DNA from: Prorocentrum cordatum
Lineage: Eukaryota; Sar; Dinophyceae; Prorocentrales; Prorocentraceae
Length of the DNA: 64,000 nt
NCBI GenBank assembly: GCA_963575745.1
Contig: CAUYUJ010017660.1
Location: forward strand, 415,001-479,000
Reading direction: 5' to 3'
Position 1 is the stretch's first letter. Each line of letters starts with the position of its first letter. Both the position numbers and the translations under genes were made by a program. The notes under the pieces are model-generated. The model was not told where the DNA came from and made no database searches. It saw only the letters and a program-made list of their open reading frames with translations. Of this stretch, positions 19,231 through 29,246 are shown in pieces.

Positions 19231-20252
19231 TCAAGACGATGCAATCACGTGGTATTACAGTTCTTCCATCAGACCACTGGGTAGAAGCGTACGACAGAAT
19301 TACGCCTCAGGCCTGGCACGCAAAACAGAACAATCACAACCTTGCGATGTTTACAACGCAGTTCTGTGGCGCAGTACGCTATCGTAATTTCTGTGCTTTG
19401 ATCCAGTCACTGCCTTCTCAGCCGCATCCATTCAGACCTCCTATCATGACTCCCGTCACGGACGAGCAGGCCTATAGACAGGCCAAAGAGATCATGGAGG
19501 CTCTTGACTTTAGAGAGAGGATCACAAACGAATGGAAGAGAGATCTCAGCCTCACAACGCTGATGACACAGACAGCAGGTGAGATGGCTCATTGTGCTTG
19601 GATGGCATCATGTGCCGATGGTACGTTGCCAGAATCCATGCCAGCTGCCGCAGGTGATCCAGGCATACCTATTCCTGGAATCCCGGCATAGACACCAGCA
19701 CTTGATCCTCGCGAGCCGAACATGGCTATTCCTCAGAACGATCCCTTTAGTCCTGCATACGACGAGTTATTCAATTACCTCTTACTGCTGATCAACGACT
19801 ACCCTGGGGCATGGGCATCATGGGATTCAGTCGAGAAACAAGAGCTCCTCCGCCCCAAGATCATGACAACAGTTGAAGATGCACATGCTGTTGCTTGGGT
19901 TGTGTTTGAGCAGCTTCTACAGCAGATTACCGATTTGGACGGAGACGATGACGCGACCAAACCACGACTCATTGCAGAAGGCAACAGGTTGAACGCTCAC
20001 CGTATAGGCCCTGCTGCCGAGAACCAACAGACCATCGAAGCATGCAAAACATTCTTCAGACAGAATGCATTGGATCGAGTGGCATTGGGCCATGATCCTG
20101 ATGTTCCGACTGCCGTGTGGCGCGCGGCGGTTGAGGCGGACCAGCCAGCACCACCAGGCCCATTGCCTGAGCCACTACAGCCTGGCCCGCAGCCGATCGC
20201 CGTGCCCGAGCCATCAACGCCTGGCCCGCTCCCAAACCGCACGCCAGCATAA
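19152..20252 (+). pseudogene. orphan frame 2 of element A, split by TAG
   Basis: Not recognised. It overlaps the end of the 871-codon frame in the -1 phase, and the protein sense passes from one to the other, so a frameshift probably broke one protein. The TAG at 19689 is CAG in the second copy, where the frame is open for 366 codons. The C-terminal 60 residues are a Pro-rich repeat of PGPLPEP type. After the TAA at 20250 the same phase stays open for another 39 codons (TEQLPKAETV) to TGA at 20370-20372, which suggests that this TAA is also a mutation. Confidence 0.6.
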
Positions 20253-20385
20253 CCATTGCCAACAGAACAGCTCCCGAAAGCCGAGACAGTACCGATCCCC
20301 GACGACGGCACTGACTTAGATGCGATGGAGCTGGAGGCAATCCTGCCGACGACGACCTTTCTCCACACACGATGAATATATTATC

Positions 20386-22038
20386 ATGGCAGGACAGCTG
20401 CGAGCGTTCCATGTACGAGGACATCAGCCAGATCGGGACGTTCGACAACGCGTGCACTATTCGAGAGTACAAGCTTCAAGCAGGCATCGTGGATGACCAT
20501 CCGTACGTTTCTCTTGTATTGCGAGGTACGTCCGCGACCAATGGCTTGCGTGTCTGCAGAATGAGGATTGGTTCGATCAATTGCAACACGACGATTGTGT
20601 GATTGCTCATGCTCCCGATATTGCACAATCTGGTTGTTTTCCAGAATGGAAGTGGATATCGCTACCACATTACGACGATATACGTTATGGTCCTGAACTA
20701 CTTGATGAGTGGCTCGGAGATCCTAAATACATGAGCAAAGACATCACGACGATGTTACGCCACGAGATCCACTACAAGAAGATCCACATCAATCAATTTC
20801 ACGATCGACGCATCAACATATGGCCGAAGACAACGGATCGTGATTGGAAGATCCCAAGTAATTGGAATTCCTTTCAGGATATGGTCCAATGGAAATTTAG
20901 TGAGCGTCAAAACCACAACGGACCATCCAGCGATGCGGCCATCGCGCACTTCAAAAAGGATGGTGAGCAAGACGGGTATCCCGATTGGAATGATTACTAC
21001 CCGATCTTCATCATTCGCGCGTTCCAGAAACATATTGACCCGCAGAAGAATCGGATTGAGATATACGCCAAACCAATCCCCGACGCAAGCGACCCCAGCT
21101 GTTTCGATTGGAGCAGCGTTATTGCCATTCGATGTGTTGGAGGCCACAGTTGCGTCAATCCACTTTCCAAACCGTGGAACATGGGTTGGGAGAGCCTACA
21201 ATGGACAGACGTGAAATACCTCCACCACGGCACGACATTTCGTGCTTGGCGCAACATCCTTAAGTCAGGGATCGTTCCTGGCTATATCGATCCATCTTCT
21301 CAGAGAGACAAGTATTATAAAGGATCACCACTCACGGAGGCATTCTTCAGTTCCAGCACATACACAGACAATGTCCAGAATAATCCCCACAACTCGGTAC
21401 AATCATACAAGTTCAATCACTACAAGAACGAGGTCGAGCTGGTGATCAACATGGAGATTGCCACAAAAACTGGTTGCAGATTTTGGTTGGGCGCCCAAGG
21501 TGCTATTATGACAGAAGACGTGTTTCCCGCAGCGGCAGTTATTGCAATTCGCCGTCTCCAACCGCGCCACGAGCACGGCCGGCAGATATGGCCGGAGGGC
21601 CCGGCCTGGGAATATCCGCCATTGGCCGCGAGACAACCATTGAGCAAATGCGAAATTTGCGCCGTTCTTCCTGGGCAGGAGTTCATCGATGACCCTCTTG
21701 GGATTACACCAGCTGACATGGATCACGACATGGACCAGCAGCCAAGGACGCCGTCCGCATCAGCATCTTCGGCTCAGCGACCGATTGCCCCTCAGCTGGG
21801 GGCAACCCCTGCTGGCCGCATATCTGACGCCGACGCTCTGGATGAACAAATGGTCCGCGCTATGACCGACAATTGCGAGCACAATACAGAAGATAAAGAA
21901 TGGTCGATAGCTATGTCAAACTGCCGAGAGGCTCTTCGACCCAGGACTTCATTGTCACTAAGAATTGGGGATCTACCACTTGCTATCATTATGACAAGCA
22001 CTACCCCAAGGGCAATCACAACACCAAAGTGCTCATGA
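20386..22038 (+). pseudogene. RNA 2'-phosphotransferase (Tpt1/KptA)-like protein of element A
   Basis: Known Tpt1/KptA enzymes remove the 2'-phosphate left at RNA splice junctions, using NAD+. Numbered from 20581: MSKDITTMLRH at 51-61 matches the N-terminal LRH box; QKNRIEIY at 155-162 matches the basic strand before the active site; IRCVGGHS at 183-190 matches the IRAxQGHS box; HHGTTFRAW at 215-223 matches the HGT box; GCRFWLGAQGAIMTEDV at 298-314 matches the last conserved strand pair. The RxHxH box after HGT is not clear (replaced by EAFFSSSTY), so activity is uncertain. I chose the ATG at 20386 because the frame is open except for one TGA at 20494. The C-terminal 100 residues are Pro/Ser-rich and then leave the frame. 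Confidence 0.75.
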
Positions 22039-22223
22039 ACAAGGGCCACATATACGGCCCAATCATTCATTTCGGAGTCTTTGACAAGTTCTTTGCGGTA
22101 CAAATACCTATCCTGAACTACGGTTTACGATGGGTAAACATATGGTATTGCGACAAAACATGCCTCTCAAGGGAGTTGTCTTCGCTTTGCCAGTACGTGC
22201 CGACATCGACCCGAGAGATATGA
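21900..22223 (+). pseudogene. continuation of the Tpt1-like protein in another frame, element A
   Basis: Protein-like sequence (YVKLPRGSSTQDF, KNWGSTTCYHYDKHYPKG, IYGPIIHFGVFDKFF) resumes one frame over just where the Tpt1-like frame loses sense at about 21930. It fades at about 22110, where the next long frame takes over. I read 20386-24390 as one former protein cut by two frameshifts. The conserved-looking Tyr, His and Gly residues suggest a folded domain of about 70 residues. No family recognised. Confidence 0.5.
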
Positions 22224-24391
22224 ATACTGCGCTGGAAGGACCATCCTCATGCCGCGACAGAATACATCAGCATAAAACAGATGGTGATCTACCATATCTT
22301 GGAACGCCGAGCGTTTATAAGCCACGTATCCCACGTACGCCGACCAGACGGCCCGCTCCTCGGACACCCGATCCCGAACAGCTGGTGGCCACACCTGCCG
22401 ATGATACTGCTACCGCAGACGATGGACCCGAACAAAAGGCAGGCCAATCTGCTGACCCTCTGGTTACCGTCATCGTGGATATATCAAACATCCCACTCAC
22501 TGCCGAGGAAAAAGCAGCAAATGACAACATGAGAGCAGATTTATCAGCAGAGATCCAAGCAGATGAGGACGTCGACGCGAGCATCCTCGACAATATCATC
22601 GACCCGCCAGAGGACTTCCCCAACCATCCCGACTACGACCCAGACAACGATTCAAAGTGGATCACGCAATCCTACGACCACCGCATATACCGCCGGACGT
22701 CGGAGTTGTTGGTGGACGCACCTATGATAAACGTGAAACAAATCATTGAGGTGCATACTGGCAGGGAGAGGATTGCGGTGGATAAAGGACAGTCACACTT
22801 CCGATTTGAGATTCAATTTGGATCCAAAACGTGGAACGCAGAAACATACTATTTGGATTACAATCATACCCACAAATGGGCACGTGACTTACCGATTTGC
22901 AGTGCAGATCGCTTCTTTAAAAAGTTGGTACACTACCTGGACCCAGAGGCCATCGATGAATCAACTACAGGCGTCTTCCAATGGATTTCTAAGGTGTATC
23001 TCATCTTGCTGGACAGCATTGCGGAGCCTCGTGATTTCACAAAATATGCTACTCATCAGAACCATCCTGCACTCAAGACGTTACGTGATCTGTTTGCACA
23101 TTGTATCCAGACATTCGGCAACCCAGGCTTCCCCGCATGGAGGGAGCTGGTGGAAACACCTGCCGCGCCACATGAGGACCCAGGCGTGGAGCAGGACATT
23201 CCCCAGGACCCAGGCAGCGTTGCATCCGCAGTTCCAGATCAGGAAACCACGGTACGGCTCATAGCCCAGCAGAAGAGAATCGACCGCGAGGAGGGTGACA
23301 ACGAGTCCGCCTTGCAGGGAGAGGCTAACCGCATCCGTACAGAAAACGTATGCCACGGTGATACTGACAACGCGGGCAACGACACGACTGAGCGCGTAGG
23401 ACTGCCAGGGGAAAGATTCTCTAGGATCGAGATCGAGGGAATGAGCCGATCGATCGCTTCCCGTCCGACCGCCGAGATCAACCGCGATGCCATGGATCAG
23501 ATCGGCCGCAGTCTTGCTCGTGGTCGGGACACTCGCTGGGGATCCCGTGAGCACCTCACGATTGACGGAGCCCCAGAAGATATCCAGCATGATATCGCGC
23601 GATGTCGGAATTGCGGTCGCCTCTTGTCTCTAGGGATCGTTACAGATGAAGGTACCGTTTGTGACATCTGTTGGCAGTGCACTGTTGCCGTAGGTGCTGC
23701 GGGTAAAAGTACCGCTGTCGAGAGCGACCTGGCATGCCTCCAGAAGCTGACCCACTGGATCAAGACGACGCTCTCCCAGGACGACATCACAAGGTACATG
23801 AGAGACGGAACGCAGGTCATAATGATGGGCAAGCGCTCCATTTCAGGACATGAGAAAGACGTGCTGAGGAGATTGGCAAATGCTGCTAGGAAGAGGTATG
23901 AGAAGTGGGTCGCCGCTGGCTCCCCTCCTGCACACATGTGCAGATTGATGGGCGAGCGTGACGACGACAGACCTCTATACCATCCCTTTGCCAACCTCGT
24001 TCAGCGCTTTCTCAATGATTTGAAGTTCCACCACCAAATGACAGGCGCTCGTGTCAAAAAAGGCAAGAATGCATATACCATTGAAGACAGGCGCGACGCC
24101 TGTGAAATCCTCGAGACCAGCATCAGGACCGGCCAAGCTGGTCGGAAGAAGTGGTGGTTGAACGCAGGCAGACTCGACCGAAGCACGCGGCAGGCGCGCG
24201 GACTTGTCGCGATTGCCCGTCCCAGAGGGGATGGCGCCCGTGAGAGAGTCACGCAGCGCAAGCTTGCCGTGCTTGCTTCTGTTGAACCCGCCCTGGGTTC
24301 CACTGACCAGAGGGGGGTTGATTCAGGGATGAGAACCGATCCGATCGAACCTGATACATACTCCCAACACTCTGATGAATGCCATGGAGCC
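22130..24391 (+). CDS. long orphan frame with Cys-rich zinc-ribbon-like cluster, element A
   Basis: Not recognised as a whole. The open frame runs to 25087, but codons past about 24391 are Ala/Arg/Gln-rich shadow of the better-supported frame at 24375, so I end it there. A Pro/Thr-rich linker is at residues 65-95 and an acidic region (ADEDVDASILDN) near 145. Residues 200-340 look like a folded domain (FRFEIQFGSKTWNAETYYLDY). At 492-517 a cluster CRNC-x15-CDICWQC could bind zinc. The C-terminal third is basic (AARKRYEKW, GRKKWWLN) and could bind nucleic acid. It probably continues the Tpt1-like protein. The second copy is nearly identical. Confidence 0.6.
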
Positions 24392-24836
24392 ATGCCAGCC
24401 GCGGCACCCGCCGCCGCCGCCGCGCCCTGCCCCTGGCGACGCTGCAGGGTCCAGCGCCTCTGGCGCGCAGGACTACATGCCCGCGGGGCTGCGCGGCACT
24501 GCAGCGCAGCGGCAGGACAGCGACGACAGCCGCAGACCTGCGACACCTCCCCGCGCCAAGAGGGCGCGCACGACGGAGGACTACGCTACATGGTGGCGCG
24601 ACAACCTAGAGGACAGCCAGTGGGCCCCCAGATATTGGAGCTACTACATCAAATGCTGGATATACATCACGGACAACAACGACGAGTTCGTATACGTCCG
24701 CGACCTCCAGTACAACGAGTGGTTCCGCCACTGGATCCCGAGGGCGCCTTGGGAGACCTTCGCGACGAGCTACGTATCGCACGATGGCCGCAGGATGCGG
24801 GGCCGCAGGTTCTACGAGAGGGGCAACGCGCAGTAG
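24375..24836 (+). CDS. 153-codon terminal frame of element A
   Basis: Not recognised. It starts at ATG 24375 (MNAMEPCQ) and overlaps the previous frame in another phase. The first 55 residues are Pro/Ala/Gly-rich. KRARTTEDY at about 63 is a basic, nuclear-signal-like segment. Residues 70-130 are rich in Trp, Tyr and Asp (ATWWRDNLEDSQW, RYWSYYIKCW), with balanced composition unlike the Arg/Gln-rich reading of the other phase. That supports this phase as the real one. It may be the end of the preceding protein after a frameshift. The second copy differs by one residue. Confidence 0.55.
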   Translation: MNAMEPCQPRHPPPPPRPAPGDAAGSSASGAQDYMPAGLRGTAAQRQDSDDSRRPATPPRAKRARTTEDYATWWRDNLEDSQWAPRYWSYYIKCWIYITDNNDEFVYVRDLQYNEWFRHWIPRAPWETFATSYVSHDGRRMRGRRFYERGNAQ

Positions 24837-25548
24837 AGTCGGCCGCCGGGCCCACCGCTCGAAAGGTTAGAACTTTATCGTTACACAAGTTCGCCTCGAG
24901 CGGTGGCTATCATATTCTCTTAGGCCTCCTCACTATTCCAGAAAAGTGGCCACGCGCACATCCTTGCGATACCCAGGGCAGCCTCCTAAGGGGCAACGCC
25001 GACGGGAGTGGCCAAATACAGAATTCACATATGCAACTTTTCGTGTTTATCAACGCGATCTTGCGTCTGGCCAGACATTTGCTTTGATATTTAGACGTGT
25101 TTCTAAACGCGATCGTGTTCATCAGCACGAACCTAGACTGCATTTTTGTATCGTTTACTCTTTAGACTTTGCTTACATTGCGTTGAGAATGATCTGATGC
25201 CCAGCTCTCGACAGAGAGCTGGTGGCAACACCTGCCCCGCTCTGGCGCGGCAGATTCTGATGTTGCTTTAACTGGCTCAGATCCTCTTTCTCCGCCCACC
25301 CGTGTCTCATTTTTCTCCGCCCTCGAATGCCGAAGCGTTTTTGGGGGGCGCACCGAGGGGGCACCAAAGCGTGCTTGGCGAAGAAATTGGGACCCTGGGT
25401 GTTCCTTCTTACCTCACTCTGCAGCTGAAGCTACACAGATCTTACGCTCAGCTGCCTGACAAATTGAGGGTTAGAGGAGTAAAAGGGTGACGGGATCTTT
25501 TCCTCTGTTCCCGAGTCCTACCCTTACGGGCGGGATTCGGACGGGGTG
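24837..25548 (+). other. 3' untranslated region of element A
   Basis: About 710 bp without a convincing frame. CTCTCGACAGAGAG at about 25205 is a perfect short palindrome. The sequence just before the right LTR (GGGATTCGGACGGGGTG) is only weakly purine-rich, so the polypurine primer cannot be placed with confidence. Confidence 0.5.
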
Positions 25549-25745
25549 TGTGAATAGAACCCGTGTAATACCTTCATATATACTCCTTATCCTCACCTTT
25601 CCTGCGCCTGGCCGTTTGGGCTCAGGTATTGGGGCAGATCGATCAGACCTTTGATCGTGCAGGAGGGAAAGACATCCATCTATCCCTCCTTCCCTCTACC
25701 AACGGATCAGGGGTTCTGTGCCCTTGTACTTCAACCCCATTCACA
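25549..25745 (+). repeat. right LTR of element A
   Basis: 197 bp, TGTGAATAG...CATTCACA, three substitutions from the left LTR. It is identical to the right LTR of the second element at 50931-51127. Confidence 0.97.
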
Positions 25746-25834
25746 GATTCCACCAGTTCGGTCATGGGGATCACAGAGGTTATAGAGGGGGTCGACGTCG
25801 ACGGCAACGGCCGTCGACGGTGGCGACGATGACT

Positions 25835-26100
25835 GAGTTCGGGGGTCTTGGTGGGTCCGCGAGGGTCTGGGGGCGTCTGGGGGGAAGCGGTCCGGGGGGT
25901 CCGGAGCAGTGCGGAGGGGATCGGGGGGATCGGGGGGGGTTTTGGAGGGATCGGGGGGGTCCGGGGGCCCCAGGGGGCCCGTGGAGGGAGTTTAGAGAGG
26001 TCCGGAAAGGTCGGGGGGGGGCTTCCAGGGGAACCAGTGGGGTCTGGGGGGGGTCAAGAGGGGTCCGGAGGGGTTCGGGGGGGCGTGGGGGAGTCCGTCG
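25835..26100. repeat. G-rich degenerate repeat (GGGGGTC/GGGGTCC type)
   Basis: Runs of four to eight G separated by TC, ATC or TCC over about 265 bp. It contains many possible G-quadruplex tetrads on the + strand. Confidence 0.8.
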
Positions 26101-26429
26101 CCGTTGCCGCCGTCTTCGCATTCGCCGCCGCCGCCGACGCCGCCGACGGCGACGACGGCGACGCCGGCGGCGGCGCCGACGACGACGACGACGACGACGA
26201 CGACCTCTGCGTCAGCGTCACCGTCAGCGTCAGCGTAAGCGTTGACGACGACGACGACGCCGGCAGCGACGACGACGCCGGCGGCGACGACGACGACGTC
26301 GCCGGCGAGGGGGGCGGTAGGAGGAGGACGAGGAGGAGGAGGAGGAGGAGGAGGAGGAGGAGGAGGAGGAGGCGGAGGCAAAGGCGGAGGAGGAGGAGGA
26401 GGAGGAGGAGGAGGAGGAGGAGGAGGAGG
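26101..26429. repeat. GCC/GAC then GGA triplet repeats
   Basis: 26122-26318 is built of CCG, GAC and a short GTCAGC hexamer array; 26320-26429 is GGA with a few GGC. Frames across it read as poly-Asp, poly-Arg, poly-Ser or poly-Gly and are not genes. Confidence 0.9.
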
Positions 26430-26880
26430 TTGGGTTTGTGAAACCACGCACCTTGCACATACCCCTCACGTCCAACACGGCCCCAAACACCCAGCGCATT
26501 CCATGCGCTAGCAGCTACATGGCCACCTGCGCCCATGTTAGCCGACTTCAATGTGCACATAACCGACGCAGCATCACCAGGCATAGGCATCTCACTACCA
26601 CCTAGACCGCGCACCAAGGAAGGCGACAACGCAGCACAAGTAAGACCACTCACGGCAGTTTGCGACCGTAGGTGCATCATCAGTACGACTGAACACAAAC
26701 CAACACACGCGCTGACCAAGTAACGCAAGTACTTGATATTCAAATATCGCAACGACTAGATAGCCATCGCCAACGACTGGATACCATGCATCCAAGAGCT
26801 CTACATCGACTACCAGCACGATTCAGGAGCAAAGGACGGAGTATTACTGCCGCGCGAATCGGGCGGTTGCTGCCCGTAGG
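26430..26880 (+). pseudogene. possible protein remnant with two in-frame stops
   Basis: The frame of 26535-26723 (DFNVHITDAASPGIG, CDRRCIISTTEHKPTH) is followed in the same phase by two stretches separated by TAA at 26721 and TAG at 26757: RKYLIFKYRND and IAIANDWIPCIQELYIDYQ. The composition is balanced, unlike the repeats on both sides, and it ends at TAG 26878. No family is recognised. It may be the tail of another retroelement. Confidence 0.3.
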
Positions 26881-26979
26881 TGGGAGTGCACGCGCGTCCG
26901 CGTGAAAACGCAGTCGTACCGCGCTGGGTTGAGCCACGATGCTTGCAGTTTTGGGTAAGACGCGCGCTCTTTCGCGCCG

Positions 26980-27617
26980 GCGTCAAAGAGGCGCCACGCC
27001 TGCCACGCCTTGCGAGCCTGCAAGGCGTCGCGCCCCCACCCCCAGCGCACCCCGTGTGCCGTCGAGGAAATGCCTCGCCTGCCACGCCCTGCGAGCCTGC
27101 AGCGCGTAGCGCCTTCATACCCAGCGCACCGCCTGTGCCGTCGAGGAAATGCCACGCCTGCCACGCCCTTCGAGCTTGCATCGCGTAGCGCTCCCACCCC
27201 CAGCGCACCCCCTTGTGGCGTCGAGGAAACGCCACGCCCGCCACATCCTTCGAGCCTGCAGCGCATAGCGCCCCCAGCGCCAACGCACCCCCTGCGGCGT
27301 CGAGGACATTCCACGCTTGCCACGCCTTGCAAGCCTGCAGCGCATGGCGCCCCCACCCCCAGCACACCCCCTGTGGCGTCGAGGAAATGCCAAGCGCACC
27401 TCCCTCGACGTCGAGGACACATCCTCCTTCCCAGATTTCCGACGGCATGATTTCCCGCCGCGCGTTCCACACCCTGCGAGCCATGAGCGCATAGCGCCCC
27501 CACTCCAGCGCACCCCGTCTGGCGTCGAGAATGTCGCACGCTTGCCATGCCCTGTGAGCCTGCAGCGCGTAGCACCCCCACCCCCAGCGCAACCCTTGTG
27601 GCGTCGAGGAAATGCAT
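26980..27617. repeat. 79-80-bp minisatellite, about eight units
   Basis: Units begin GTCGAGGAAATGCC at 27061, 27140, 27220, 27299 and 27378, and again near 27525 and 27604. One unit (27378-27525) is enlarged by inserted sequence. The period is not a multiple of three, so each unit changes reading frame. This explains the long open frames on both strands. Confidence 0.85.
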
Positions 27618-27670
27618 GCCAGTGCCGCTCAGAGACCACCCCGCAGTACGTGCATCATTCCTGTCCAACC

Positions 27671-28090
27671 TGCGTGTGTGTGTGTGTGTGTGTGCGTGTT
27701 GTGTGTGTATGTGTGCTGTATGTACGATGTGTGTAGCTGTGCTGCGCGCGCGTGTTATATGCATGCGCGTGCGACTGCATGTTCGTTTGCATGTGTGTGT
27801 GTGTGTTTTGTGATGCGCTGTATACTGTTCTGCGTATGAGCATGAGGTGTGTGATATTATATGGTAACGTGCGTACCGTGTATGTGGTGCATACGTTTTG
27901 GATGCATGAGCAGTGAACGCGCCAGGTGTGCGGCCGTATGTGTTTGAATGTCTGATTGTTTGACGTATACGAGCGATCAGAAGTTTAACGCGCGCGCGGG
28001 TCTGATGTGCGTGTGCGAGCGAGATGGAGAGGGAAGAGGATGAGGAAAAGAAACGCGGGTGTATCTGATTGTCTGCTGCGCGCGCAAGTG
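27671..28090. repeat. GT/GC-rich low-complexity stretch
   Basis: GT runs at 27671-27695 and 27794-27807, then TGTG/GCGC-rich sequence. The two GT runs are shorter in the second spacer copy (53055-53070 and 53168-53180), which accounts for most of the length difference. Confidence 0.7.
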
Positions 28091-28806
28091 CAAGTGGGAA
28101 GGAAAAGGGAAGGAGGGAGGTGAGGGAGACGCGGATGCGACGCGGCAGGGAAGAAAAGCACAACCCTACCAAACATGTGGGGAATAAGACATCCAGACTT
28201 GGGCCAAACTCCCTCCCCCCCCCTTACCCCAGGCATCCCTGGTCATGACATCGTCCGGAACCCGTAACACGGTGACCGATTGTTGTGCCCATTTGCTGCA
28301 AATTGGTTGGGTACGTCGATGGGTGACATCGTTTCGCTGTCACTGCGCGCGCGCTTTGGAAGTAGTAGGTCGTGTAGTGAAATAAGCAAATACAAACATG
28401 AAACCCTTACCTGTTCTTTCGACCCCCCGCCCACCACCACCAATTCCACGCTCCCCCATCCTTCCTTCTGAACCCTTCTTCCAATCCCTCTGCGCTCCAT
28501 TTCCGCCCGACCTCACGCCCGACCCCTCTTGTTTCCTTTCGCGATATTGCATCCCCCGCCCCTCTTTCCCCCCTCGTCCTCATGAATCTGTTATCCAAGC
28601 TCGTCCGCGCCGTAACCTTCCGCCCAACCCCCTGACACGTGCCCCGCGCGCGCCATCCACCGCCCGCGCCGCGCAAATAACTTTCATCCGATGTCCAATT
28701 CCAATTTTCAGCCGCTGTTCAACATGTGTTCAACCAAATGATCCATCCTGGAACGCATACAGAAGCACACTAAATCATCTCAGCGCTAACGTGTTTTGCG
28801 AACTGT
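28091..28806. other. gene-free part of the spacer
   Basis: Purine-rich then C-rich unique sequence. Frames on both strands are short, Pro-rich or Gly-rich and lack motifs. No RNA gene seen. Confidence 0.4.
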
Positions 28807-29190
28807 GGTGGTTATTCTGCAGGCTTCGCCTCTCCACGGCCCCGCGACTGCTGCGCCTAGCCTCGTCTACGCTGTGTCGGATATGCAATAGATCTTGGCA
28901 CAAGAAGGTGGAACACCATGATTGATGGGTTTGCTCTGGACGGGATTCAAGAAGTGAGTGTATGTTCGGTACGCAGCTTTTCTCCCACCGTTTATAGATC
29001 CTTCCGTCGCCCGTGTGAGCTTCTGGGTTTAGTTGTTGTGCAGACCTCACCTTGGCACCATACAAGAGGGAGGGTGGTCATTCTGCAGGCTTCACGTCTG
29101 CACGACCCCGCGACTGCTGCGCCTCGCTTTGTTCTGCTGCGTGGGATATTCAACAGATCCTGGTGCTAGAGAATGAGGCGCCATGATTGG
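28807..29190 (+). repeat. 118-bp direct duplication
   Basis: 28807-28925 and 29073-29190 share about four fifths of their bases: both have GGTGGTyATTCTGCAGGCTT, CCCCGCGACTGCTGCGCCT and end CCATGATTG. The intervening 150 bp hold the block shared with 7599-7643. Confidence 0.7.
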
Positions 29191-29191
29191 C

Positions 29192-29246
29192 CCTCCTCCT
29201 CTTTCTCCTCCTCCTCCTCCTCCTCCTCCTCCTCATCCTCGTCATC
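29192..29246. repeat. TCC triplet repeat
   Basis: CTCCTC run beginning just after the duplication. It is poly-Ser, poly-Pro or poly-Leu depending on frame. Confidence 0.85.

Larger units (their letters stand above)
8269..25745 (+). mobile_element. element A: 17.5-kb Ty1/Copia-type LTR retrotransposon
   Basis: Bounded by two 197-bp LTRs that differ at three sites (about 1.5 per cent) and by GATTC duplications. Internal order is Gag, protease, integrase, reverse transcriptase, RNase H, then about 8 kb of extra frames. It is much longer than most Copia elements (about 5-9 kb). Multiple frameshifts and stop codons show it is not autonomous now. Its protease keeps the catalytic Asp-Ser-Gly. Confidence 0.95.

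Noticed and set aside
14992-20252. Reassigned TAA (sense) because several TAA codons interrupt protein-like frames
   Set aside because: Frameshifts occur in the same genes, TGA and TAG lesions are also present, and only the TAA at 12814 is confirmed in both lineages. Ordinary decay is enough.
24392-25087. C-terminal 230 codons of the long frame that starts at 22130
   Set aside because: Gln/Arg/Ala-rich shadow of the 153-codon frame, then 3' untranslated sequence; no protein-like signal in this phase.
26980-27617. CRISPR-like array
   Set aside because: Units are contiguous 79-80-bp repeats without unique spacers, in a eukaryotic context.
26844-28172. 442-codon frame on the minus strand and companions on +
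   Set aside because: It is built from the 79-80-bp minisatellite and GT runs. The period rotates frames and the protein is Ala/Gly/Arg repeat; the second copy breaks it by GT-run length change.
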